Position numbers and translations under genes: made by a program
NCBI GenBank assembly: GCA_002310075.1
Contig: DBXU01000091.1
Location: 1 to 12,399, forward strand
Source: Bacteroidales bacterium UBA1204
GTDB taxonomy: Bacteria > Bacteroidota > Bacteroidia > Bacteroidales > F082
DNA length: 12,399 nucleotides
Reading direction: 5' to 3'
The notes under the pieces: model-generated
What the model was told of the DNA's origin: nothing
Databases searched by the model: none
The model's input: the letters and a program-made list of their open reading frames with translations, nothing else
In this document: positions 1 to 7,499 of the stretch, in pieces
How the letters are laid out: every line of letters starts with the position of its first letter
Numbering within the stretch: the first letter of the stretch is position 1

Positions 1-3000
1 AACAACACCAACTACTTCTGGCGTATTGACCAGCGCACCAATGGTGGCGAGGAAGAAGGTGGCTGCACCGTGACCGGCGAAGTGTTTGGCTTCACCACCC
101 ACCTCAACATTCCTCACCAGCTGACTGCCACGCCCGACGAAATCTTCGTTGGCGAGACTGTCACCTTGAACTGGACTGCGGTTGTCGACCGTACTTATCG
201 TCAATACTTCATCTACAAGGATGGCGTGAAGATCGGTGAGACCACTCCCAACCAGATCAACCAGAACAGCTTCGTGGTTCCCGCTACTGAGCTTGCTTAC
301 AACATGCAAGGTTATGTCTTCAATGTGACCGCTGTTTACGACGAAGGCGAATCTGACTTCTCGAACGACGCCATCGTGAAGGTGAGCGGCTACAGCAACA
401 CCACTGGCATCAACGGCCATGCTTACGAGCAGGACGGCGAAACCCCGATTGCTGACGTCACTGTCACCATCACTGGCACTGACGAGTTCAACAACTCGCA
501 CACCTACACCGCCACGACCGATGAAAATGGTTACTACCATGTTCAGGTCTACGTTGGCCACTACACCATGGCTATCGCTAACAAGGATGGTTACCAAGAA
601 ACGGTTACCAACCATGTGCTGCCCTTCGACGTGGCTCTCAATGGCCAGGTTGACAATGTTGACTTTATCATGGATGAAGTGTTCTACGCTCCTTCACACG
701 TTTGCGCCGAACTCGTCAATGTTGGCGAGGTTGACGAACTCGTGAAGGTTTGGTGGGACTTCGGCGGCGGCTCTGGCGCCAGCGGTGAACTCACCGTGTT
801 CGATGGCACTGCCACTGAAAGCCATGTGCCGATTTACGGCTTCGATGCTGACTATTGCCTGAAGAGCGAAATGATCATGCCTGCTGCTGACCTTGCCCCG
901 ATGACGGGTTCTGACATCAACAGCATGAAGTGGTACATCACGTCGCCTTCCACTCAATCTGGCGCTTGGGATGGTCCTTTCACCATCTTCATGAAGGAAG
1001 TTTCCGGCACCACGCTGAGCAGCTACCAAGGTATGGATGGCGCTACCATCGTTTACCAAGGTGCAATCGATGCTCACACCACTGCTGAACCTTATATTGA
1101 ATTCACGACTCCTTACCGCTACAATGGCGGCAACCTGCTGATTGGCGTTTACAAGGATGTCTATCAGTCGTTGCAAGGTTGGGGTTCTGCTACCTTCATG
1201 GGTGAGACCCATACGGGTGCTTCCATCTGGGGTTATGGCCAAACCAGCAATGGCATCACTGCTACTCAGGCCAACTTCTTGCCCAAGACCACCTTCGTCT
1301 ATGGCAACCGTGAGAACAGAGAGGTCGCTATGAATCGCAGCCTCCACCACTACAACATCTATCGTACCGACTGCTACAACGATGGTCCTTACACGGATGA
1401 AAACACGCTTCTGCTTGCCACCGCATGGGTGCCCGATACCGCTTACATCGACGTAAGCTGGCCGGAAGCTGAACCTGGTGTTTACAAGTGGGGCGTCAGC
1501 GCTGTCTACCAAGGCAACCGCGTTGAATATCCCGCTGAGCCTCGCGAAAGCGACATCGTTTGGCATACCGACTGCGCTCCTTGCATCGACAAGGATATGG
1601 AAACCCAAGTCACGGTTAACGTGTTGCTCAACAGCGCCGACAGCCCAGAGGGCACGGTGGTGAGCTTCACCAACCTGAACGAACTTGAACAGCAAGCCCA
1701 TCCGCAACCTTCCGTCACTTTGGATGAAAGCGGCTTCTATGCTTTCGAAAACTTCCGTAAGGGCGATTATCAAGTGAAGGTTGAACATTTGGGTTATGAG
1801 AGCATCATCGACGAGCCTGTGAGCATTTGGGAACCCACCGACCTCCGTTACGTGATGATCGAAATCCATTTCCCGATCCAGAACATCTATGTCAGCCGTA
1901 CTGGTTGGGCCATGTGGGACGAACCCGACATGTCGGGCACTACGCCTAGCGGTGGCAACACCATTATCGACTTCGAGACTGGTGACTTCAGCCAATACAC
2001 ATTCGACAACACCATCTCCAGCTATCCTTGGACGGTCGTTCAAGAAGGCAATGATGGCTACTGCATGAAGAGCGCCAACGCTGGTGTTGCCAGCAGCACT
2101 TCAGCTATCGAGGCTTCGAAGAACTTCGGCTCCGATGGCATGGTTAGCTTCGATGCCCTGTGCCAAGGTGAAGGTACATCCACACACTGGGATAAGTGCC
2201 AATTCTTCATCGACGGTGTCGAAATGATGAACCACGGTGCTGAGGTTTCAGGCTGGAATAATTACAGCTATCCTGTTACTGCCGGTGAACACACCTTCAA
2301 GTGGTCATACACCAAAGATGGTAGTGTCAACCCGACGGGCGACTGCTTCAAAGTCGACAATATCAGCTTTACCATTGGTCGCGAGAGCAATGAAGAGCGT
2401 CATCTTGAATATTATAAGGTGTTGTGCACCAGCATCGACGGTGTGCCGATCTACAACCACAACACGGTTTATCCGTTCTGCCAGCTGTCAACCAACGAAC
2501 CTTACAATGCACCTCTCGTAGAGGGCGAGCATTACCTCTGCAAGGTCGCTGTGATGTACAGCACAGGTATGAGCGAATGGAGCGAACCCGTTGAATGGGA
2601 GTATGAACCTTGCGATCACTGGGGACCTGTTGACGAAGTCACTGAAAACACCACCACCCAAGGTAACCACATTGAGTGGGTGTTTGAACATGGCTTCAAC
2701 CCGTACGGTGGCGACACCCCGACTCCGGATCCTCAAGGTGAGACCACTTTGAGTGAAGGCTTCGAAAATGGCATGCCAACTGGTTGGACTACCATCGATG
2801 CTGATGGGGATGGCTACAATTGGAATCTTGGTTCCATTCTTATGGCAGGTTACCTCATTCCTTCACATAGTGGTGAAGATTGTGTGACCTCACAGAGCTA
2901 TACATCTGGTGCAGGTGCCTTGCATCCTGACAACTATCTTGTCACTCCTCAGGTGTCTATTGTTAATGGATCAACATTTAGCTTCTGGGCTTGCGCTCAG

Positions 3001-4914
3001 GATCCTGATTATGCAGCTGAGCACTTTGGTGTAGCTATTTCTACTGGCAGCCAAAACAACGCTGCTGACTTTACCACGATTCAGGAATGGACAATGACCG
3101 CCAAGAGCACTGGTAAGGCAGGCAACTATGCTCATAGAGGCCGTGAAGGCCGCGAAGGCAACTGGTATCAATATACTGTTGATTTGAGTGCTTATGCTGG
3201 TCAGAACGCTTATATTGCTATTCGTCACTTCAACTGCTCCGACATGTTCTACATCAACGTTGATGACATTGAGCTCACTGCTGGTGCCAAGGGTGGCTAC
3301 AGCTTTGACAAGGGCGGCGAGTTCTACTCGCAATATGCCGATGAAGGCGTCATGCTGAACTTCTTTGCCGAGGACAATGTCTACTTCAGAGCATTCTTCC
3401 TCTACACCCTCAGCAACGACAGCCGCTTCACAGTGACTCCTGAAAATGAGTATGGCAAGTTCATTGTCAACCCGGCTTACGAGATGGACAACTTCATGGG
3501 TGAATTCGAAGACTTCTACAAGAATGCCATCACTGACTTCGGCCTGATGGACAAGGTTGAAGTCACCGAGGCTAATGGCATTTGGAAGAGCAACATTACT
3601 CCTGCCCATTACCTCTCCATCATGATGGATGTGTATACAATCCATTCAAGAACCGAGAACGACCATTGCATCAACTCGCTGCCGTTCTGCACTTCGGAAG
3701 TGATCGAATTCCCTGCTGCTCACGATGGTGGCGCTACTGCTGATGAAAATGCCGAATTCGGTTGCGTCTTAAGTCAGCCTTATCCGTCATGGTATCACAT
3801 GAGAATAGAAACGGCTGGTCAGTTTGTGATTCACATGGAAGCTCACGATCCTGACAATCCAGGTAGCAATAGAGACATTGACTATTGCCTCTGGGGTCCC
3901 TTCACCGATCCGTATGCACCTTGCGCAAATGATCTGACTTGCGAAAAGATCATCGACTGCAGCTATTCAACTGCAAGCGTTGAGGATGCTTATCTGGGCT
4001 ATCCTTTGTCAGAACATGATCACGGTGGTTCTTCGCTCGCCGATGGTAGCTGCATTACCTACCATGTGCCTGAAGTGGGTGAGTATTACATCCTGATGAT
4101 TACGAACTATTCGCAGCAACAGTGCAATATCTCCTTCACCAAGACCGAAGGTGTTGGCGAGACCGACTGCGACATCGTTGTTCCTACCGTCGATATCCTC
4201 GGCTTCTTGATCACCAAGGATGGTGAATATCTTGCCTTCGCAGATGCTAATGTTCGCGACTACACCGATGTCGATGAGTTCGGCGAGCATGAATACTGCG
4301 TCCGCCCGATCTATCCTGGTGAAATGGTGCTGCCCGACCACAACTATGGCTGGTCAATGGGTTGCCCGGTCTGCGCAGAGCCTGAAGTTATTGAGGATTG
4401 CGCTCCTGTTGAGAACCTCAGTGGTTATTACCTGAACTACAATGGTGAAGAAGGTCTTGCCATCGAATTCGACGAGCCTGAAGGTGCAACGCAACTTGCC
4501 TTCTACGCTGACGGTGAGCCAGCTGGCACTCTTGCTGCTACAGGTGGTCATCGTGCCATCTTCCTCAGCTTCGATGGGGAATTTCCTGAGCACACCTTCG
4601 TCATCGGCATTGTGGCCATCCACGCTGACTGTGAGTCAGAAATGGTTGAGACCAGTATCTACTACGATGAGGTTCCTGAGAACAGCGCCGAGATTGCCCT
4701 GTTCCCGAACCCGACCAAGGATAACGTCACCATCAAGGCTGCTGGCATGCGCCACATCACTGTGACGAGCGTCCTCGGCCAGGTGGTCTACGATGCTGAG
4801 GTTGACAGCGACCAAATGATCCTGAACATGTCGCAATTCAATGCTGGCGTGTATATGGTTCGCGTTGTCACCGCCAACGGCGTCGGAACTCGCCGCGTGA
4901 CCGTGGTCAGATAA
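1..4914 (+). CDS. Giant T9SS-secreted multidomain surface adhesin (5'-truncated), Fn3 modules plus gingipain-type cleaved adhesin domain
   Basis: The reading frame is open from base 1 to TAA at 4912-4914 (1637 codons visible), so the true start lies upstream; the GTG at 70 is internal. Domains in order (window codons): end of an Fn3-like module with YFWRIDQ and TGEVFGFTT (1-33); Fn3-like (34-128); carboxypeptidase-regulatory-like fold (132-222); an Fn3-like module split by an approximately 180-residue insert (225-525); a second regulatory-like repeat (530-620); another split Fn3-like module carrying a jelly-roll-like insert (625-880); a cleaved adhesin domain with FENGMPTGWTTIDADGDGYN, DNYLVTP, FWACAQD and RHFNCSD (914-1097); a PPC-like module with DIDYCLWGPF and YYILMITNYS (1256-1385); an Fn3-like module; and a T9SS sorting domain with ALFPNPTKDNVTI (1564-1637). 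No protease catalytic domain is visible in this part. By family it is exported through T9SS, probably surface-anchored, and binds protein or glycan. The ligand is unknown. Confidence 0.93.
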   Translation, partial: NNTNYFWRIDQRTNGGEEEGGCTVTGEVFGFTTHLNIPHQLTATPDEIFVGETVTLNWTAVVDRTYRQYFIYKDGVKIGETTPNQINQNSFVVPATELAYNMQGYVFNVTAVYDEGESDFSNDAIVKVSGYSNTTGINGHAYEQDGETPIADVTVTITGTDEFNNSHTYTATTDENGYYHVQVYVGHYTMAIANKDGYQETVTNHVLPFDVALNGQVDNVDFIMDEVFYAPSHVCAELVNVGEVDELVKVWWDFGGGSGASGELTVFDGTATESHVPIYGFDADYCLKSEMIMPAADLAPMTGSDINSMKWYITSPSTQSGAWDGPFTIFMKEVSGTTLSSYQGMDGATIVYQGAIDAHTTAEPYIEFTTPYRYNGGNLLIGVYKDVYQSLQGWGSATFMGETHTGASIWGYGQTSNGITATQANFLPKTTFVYGNRENREVAMNRSLHHYNIYRTDCYNDGPYTDENTLLLATAWVPDTAYIDVSWPEAEPGVYKWGVSAVYQGNRVEYPAEPRESDIVWHTDCAPCIDKDMETQVTVNVLLNSADSPEGTVVSFTNLNELEQQAHPQPSVTLDESGFYAFENFRKGDYQVKVEHLGYESIIDEPVSIWEPTDLRYVMIEIHFPIQNIYVSRTGWAMWDEPDMSGTTPSGGNTIIDFETGDFSQYTFDNTISSYPWTVVQEGNDGYCMKSANAGVASSTSAIEASKNFGSDGMVSFDALCQGEGTSTHWDKCQFFIDGVEMMNHGAEVSGWNNYSYPVTAGEHTFKWSYTKDGSVNPTGDCFKVDNISFTIGRESNEERHLEYYKVLCTSIDGVPIYNHNTVYPFCQLSTNEPYNAPLVEGEHYLCKVAVMYSTGMSEWSEPVEWEYEPCDHWGPVDEVTENTTTQGNHIEWVFEHGFNPYGGDTPTPDPQGETTLSEGFENGMPTGWTTIDADGDGYNWNLGSILMAGYLIPSHSGEDCVTSQSYTSGAGALHPDNYLVTPQVSIVNGSTFSFWACAQDPDYAAEHFGVAISTGSQNNAADFTTIQEWTMTAKSTGKAGNYAHRGREGREGNWYQYTVDLSAYAGQNAYIAIRHFNCSDMFYINVDDIELTAGAKGGYSFDKGGEFYSQYADEGVMLNFFAEDNVYFRAFFLYTLSNDSRFTVTPENEYGKFIVNPAYEMDNFMGEFEDFYKNAITDFGLMDKVEVTEANGIWKSNITPAHYLSIMMDVYTIHSRTENDHCINSLPFCTSEVIEFPAAHDGGATADENAEFGCVLSQPYPSWYHMRIETAGQFVIHMEAHDPDNPGSNRDIDYCLWGPFTDPYAPCANDLTCEKIIDCSYSTASVEDAYLGYPLSEHDHGGSSLADGSCITYHVPEVGEYYILMITNYSQQQCNISFTKTEGVGETDCDIVVPTVDILGFLITKDGEYLAFADANVRDYTDVDEFGEHEYCVRPIYPGEMVLPDHNYGWSMGCPVCAEPEVIEDCAPVENLSGYYLNYNGEEGLAIEFDEPEGATQLAFYADGEPAGTLAATGGHRAIFLSFDGEFPEHTFVIGIVAIHADCESEMVETSIYYDEVPENSAEIALFPNPTKDNVTIKAAGMRHITVTSVLGQVVYDAEVDSDQMILNMSQFNAGVYMVRVVTANGVGTRRVTVVR

Positions 4915-4925
4915 GACTGTATGCA

Positions 4926-4954
4926 TGTAGAGACGCATTCGTTGCGTCTCTACA
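4926..4954. repeat. Palindromic intergenic repeat, copy 1 (12-bp arms)
   Basis: A perfect 12-bp inverted repeat, TGTAGAGACGCA / TGCGTCTCTACA, with a 5-nt loop (TTCGT). It lies 11 bp after the adhesin stop codon and before the intrinsic terminator. The same two arms occur again at 7142-7172 with a different loop. Constant arms and a changing loop, both between genes, fit a REP-like dispersed element rather than a gene-specific signal. No T-tract follows it, so it is unlikely to be the terminator here. Confidence 0.85.
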
Positions 4955-4962
4955 GACCTAAG

Positions 4963-4996
4963 AAAGGCGACCCCGTGAAGGGGCCGCCTTTTTTTT
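4963..4996 (+). terminator. Rho-independent terminator of the adhesin gene
   Basis: AAAGGCG (4963-4969) pairs with CGCCTTT (4985-4991), and CCCC (4971-4974) pairs with GGGG (4980-4983) across an A/C mismatch. The loop is GTGAA. A run of eight T (4989-4996) follows directly, overlapping the end of the stem. This is a textbook intrinsic terminator placed about 50 bp after the stop codon. Confidence 0.93.
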
Positions 4997-5024
4997 GTTT
5001 CTAAAGGAAAAAACCTTATCTTTG
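4994..5024 (+). promoter_or_regulatory. Bacteroides-type sigma-ABfr promoter of the CoA-ligase operon
   Basis: TATCTTTG at 5017-5024 matches the Bacteroides -7 consensus TAnnTTTG exactly. TTTG at 4994-4997 sits 19 bp upstream, where the -33 element is expected. Transcription would start around 5030, giving an AT-rich leader of about 30 nt without a Shine-Dalgarno sequence before the ATG at 5060. The -33 TTTG is formed by the end of the terminator T-tract, so the two signals overlap. The match is by eye to the known consensus. Confidence 0.75.
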
Positions 5025-5059
5025 CAGCAAAATAAAACAGTAAACAATACCTTATTAAT

Positions 5060-7132
5060 ATGATAGCAAAAGAATTACTTAATCCGAGAAGCATTGTCGT
5101 ATGCGGTGCCTCGTCCGACATCCATAAACCAGGTGGTAAATCATTGAAGAACCTCCTGGAGAGCCCTTTTAAAGGTCAGGTTTATGCTGTGAACCCCAAA
5201 GAGACCGAAGTGCAAGGCGTGAAGTGTTACGCTAAGGTGGATGACCTTCCTCAGGTTGACTGTGCCATCCTCTGCATTGCCGCCAAGTTTTGTGCCCAAA
5301 CAGTCGATGTGTTGGCTAAAGAGAAGGGCTGCAAAGGCTTTATCATCGTCAGTGCTGGTTTCTCTGAAGAGAGCCACGAAGGCGCTGAAATCGAGAAACA
5401 CATCGTTGATACCATTAACAGCGTCGGCGGTTCTCTCATCGGTCCTAATTGCACGGGTTTCCTTAACGTGAACTATGCCGGCTGCTTCGACACCCCTATC
5501 CCTCCATTGGATCCTAAGGGTGTAGACTTCATCACGGGTAGCGGTGCCACCGCCGTGTTTATCAAAGAATACGGCATGAGCAATGGCTTGAAGTTCAACA
5601 GCGTGTGGGCTGTGGGTAACAGCGCTCAATTGGGTATAGAAGATGTGTTGGAACACCTCGACGAGACCTTCGACCCTGAGAAGTCGAGTCATGTCATTAT
5701 GCTTTACATGGAGAAAATCGGTGACCCACAGCGTTTGCTCAAGCATAGCCGCAGTCTCATTAACAAGGGCTGTCACATCGCTGCTATCAAGAGTGGTGGT
5801 AGTGCTGCAGGTAGCCGCGCCGCATCATCACATACGGGCGCCCTGGCCACTAACGACGCTGCCGTCGATGCCTTGTTCCGTAAGGCGGGCATTGTGCGTT
5901 GCCATAACCGTCAGGAACTCACCACTGTCTGTGGCGTGTTCATGCATCCCGAATTGAAAGGGAAACGCTGCGCCGTCATTACCCATGCCGGTGGCCCAGC
6001 AGTGATGCTCACCGACGTGCTCAGCAATGGTGGCATGGAGGTTCCTTCGCTGAAAGACCATCCCGCCAGCCCAGCCTTGCTCGCAAAGCTTTACGGAGGC
6101 TCCTCTGTGGGCAACCCCATCGACTTCCTCGCAACAGGTACTGCTGAGCAACTTGGCTATATCATCGATACTGTCGAGAACGAGTACGATGAGATTGACT
6201 TCTCCGTGGTCATTTTCGGCTCGCCCGGCCTGTTCAGCAATAAGGAAGTGTATGATCTGCTCGATGAGAAGATGAAGACCTGCAAGAAGCCCATTTTCCC
6301 TGTGTTGCCTTCCATCATCAACGTCAAGGAAGAGATAGAGGACTTCATTGCTAAAGGACGCATTAACTTCCCAGAGGAGTGCGTGCTGGGTAACGCCATA
6401 TGTAAGGTCTACAACACTCCGAAGCCACAGCCTGAACACGTGGAGCTGCCTCAAGTCGACGTGGCGCGCATCCGACGCACAATCGACCGTTGTAAGGATG
6501 GCTATTTGGAGATTGCCGATTACAACGAGTTGCTTGACGCCGCTGGTATTAGCCGTAAGAAGAGCGTTGAAGTGAGCAAGAAAGAAGATGCCCTCGCCTT
6601 TGCCAAGGAAGTGGGCTGCTCGAAGGATGTCCCGCTCGTTATGAAGGTCGTCGGCCCATTACATAAAAGCGACGTGGGTGGCGTGACGCTCGGTGTTAAA
6701 GATCTTGACACGGTGGCCAAGGAGTTTGACCGTTTGATCGTTATTCCTGAGACTTATGCCGTGGAGATATATCCGATGCTTGACGGTACTGACGTATACA
6801 TTGGCGCCATCAAGGATGCCAAGTTCGGCCATCAAATCTTCTTCGGACTGGGTGGTATTTTCATCGAAGTTCTGAAAGATGTCCAATCGGCATTGGCACC
6901 GATCACGGCTGACGAAGCCAAAGAGATGCTCAAACAGCTCAAGGGCTATAAGATTTTGCAGGGCGTGCGTGGTCAAGAAGGCGTCAACCTTGACCTTTAC
7001 GCCGACCAGGTGGCTCGCGTTAGCGCTTTGGTACAAGCTGCTCCTGAGATTGCCGAGATGGACCTCAACCCATTGCTGGGTAATCCTCGTTACGTCACGG
7101 CTGTGGATGCACGTATTAGAATTGAAAAATAA
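5060..7132 (+). CDS. Acetate/acyl-CoA ligase (ADP-forming), fused alpha-beta type
   Basis: 690 aa, the expected size for a single-chain NDP-forming acyl-CoA synthetase. The family converts acyl-CoA + ADP + Pi to acid + CoA + ATP in the cytoplasm, through a phosphohistidine. Residues 1-125 form a CoA-binding Rossmann domain (SIVVCGASS). About 130-290 is the ligase domain, with IGPNCTG, VGNSAQLG and the phosphorylated histidine H258 in ASSHTGALA. About 290-450 is the third alpha-type domain. About 465-690 is the ATP-grasp beta part (HKSDVGGV, FFGLGGIFIEVLKDV, EMDLNPLLGN). There is no GNAT domain, so it is not a protein acetyltransferase of the Pat type. The motif after strand one of the ligase domain reads GSGATA instead of the usual SQSGAL. 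It leads the operon and has its own promoter. The substrate (acetate, branched-chain or aryl acids) cannot be read from sequence. Confidence 0.9.
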   Translation: MIAKELLNPRSIVVCGASSDIHKPGGKSLKNLLESPFKGQVYAVNPKETEVQGVKCYAKVDDLPQVDCAILCIAAKFCAQTVDVLAKEKGCKGFIIVSAGFSEESHEGAEIEKHIVDTINSVGGSLIGPNCTGFLNVNYAGCFDTPIPPLDPKGVDFITGSGATAVFIKEYGMSNGLKFNSVWAVGNSAQLGIEDVLEHLDETFDPEKSSHVIMLYMEKIGDPQRLLKHSRSLINKGCHIAAIKSGGSAAGSRAASSHTGALATNDAAVDALFRKAGIVRCHNRQELTTVCGVFMHPELKGKRCAVITHAGGPAVMLTDVLSNGGMEVPSLKDHPASPALLAKLYGGSSVGNPIDFLATGTAEQLGYIIDTVENEYDEIDFSVVIFGSPGLFSNKEVYDLLDEKMKTCKKPIFPVLPSIINVKEEIEDFIAKGRINFPEECVLGNAICKVYNTPKPQPEHVELPQVDVARIRRTIDRCKDGYLEIADYNELLDAAGISRKKSVEVSKKEDALAFAKEVGCSKDVPLVMKVVGPLHKSDVGGVTLGVKDLDTVAKEFDRLIVIPETYAVEIYPMLDGTDVYIGAIKDAKFGHQIFFGLGGIFIEVLKDVQSALAPITADEAKEMLKQLKGYKILQGVRGQEGVNLDLYADQVARVSALVQAAPEIAEMDLNPLLGNPRYVTAVDARIRIEK

Positions 7133-7141
7133 TTAGGGTGC

Positions 7142-7172
7142 TGTAGAGACGCAAAAACCTTGCGTCTCTACA
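7142..7172. repeat. Palindromic intergenic repeat, copy 2 (13-bp stem)
   Basis: The arms TGTAGAGACGCA and TGCGTCTCTACA are identical to those at 4926-4954. An additional A-T pair extends the stem to 13 bp, and the loop is AAACC. It lies in the 58-bp gap between the CoA ligase and the small membrane protein gene. No T-tract follows, so it would leave a hairpin in the operon mRNA rather than end transcription. It might affect mRNA stability or partial read-through, which is inference. Confidence 0.85.
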
Positions 7173-7190
7173 CACCAAATCATTTGAAAC

Positions 7191-7499
7191 ATGATTACCG
7201 AAAAAGCAACCTATTACCTTGTCTATGCTGCATTGGTCGTCGTCACCTTTTTGCTCGACAACCTGCTGCTGAAAAAGACCGACAAGACCAGTCGTACCAT
7301 TGGTTACATCCTTAGTATCATCGTCGATTTGGCCATTTTTGGCTATGGCATTTACCTATATCTTGCCAAAGGTGAAGACCAGACCGGTTTCGTGTTAGGA
7401 GGCATCCTATGCGGATTGTGCCTGTTGTGCTTGCTGGGACGTTATTGGCAGAACAAGGAACAAGATAAGAAGGCGAGGAACTTGACTCGGGATGAATAA
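7191..7499 (+). CDS. Small three-helix inner-membrane protein of unknown function
   Basis: 102 aa beginning MITEKATYYLVYAAL. Three hydrophobic stretches are likely membrane helices, at about residues 7-27, 36-58 and 65-85. Short charged loops (KKTDKTSR, AKGEDQ) and a strongly charged C-terminal tail rich in K, D, E and R separate and follow them. No enzymatic motif or signal peptide cleavage site is seen and I do not recognise a family. No promoter-like TAnnTTTG was found in the 58-bp gap upstream, so it is probably transcribed with the CoA ligase. Its last eight bases, ATGAATAA, contain the start codon of the next gene, which suggests translational coupling to that exported CotH-like protein. 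Confidence 0.8.
   Translation: MITEKATYYLVYAALVVVTFLLDNLLLKKTDKTSRTIGYILSIIVDLAIFGYGIYLYLAKGEDQTGFVLGGILCGLCLLCLLGRYWQNKEQDKKARNLTRDE

Noticed and set aside
694..2043. A 449-codon open frame on the minus strand inside the adhesin gene.
   Set aside because: It lies wholly within a coding region whose domains are clear, its protein has no recognisable fold or signal, and long antisense frames are expected where codon use is strongly biased to NNC.
5141..5776. A 211-codon minus-strand frame inside the CoA-ligase gene, with others at 5828-6454 and 7876-8961.
   Set aside because: All are shadows of well-supported genes; their products show no coherent domain and no promoter or start context was found.
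7142..7172. The second palindrome as an intrinsic terminator after the CoA ligase.
   Set aside because: No T-tract follows the stem (CACCAAATC), and the same arms occur at 4926-4954 just before a separate, genuine terminator.
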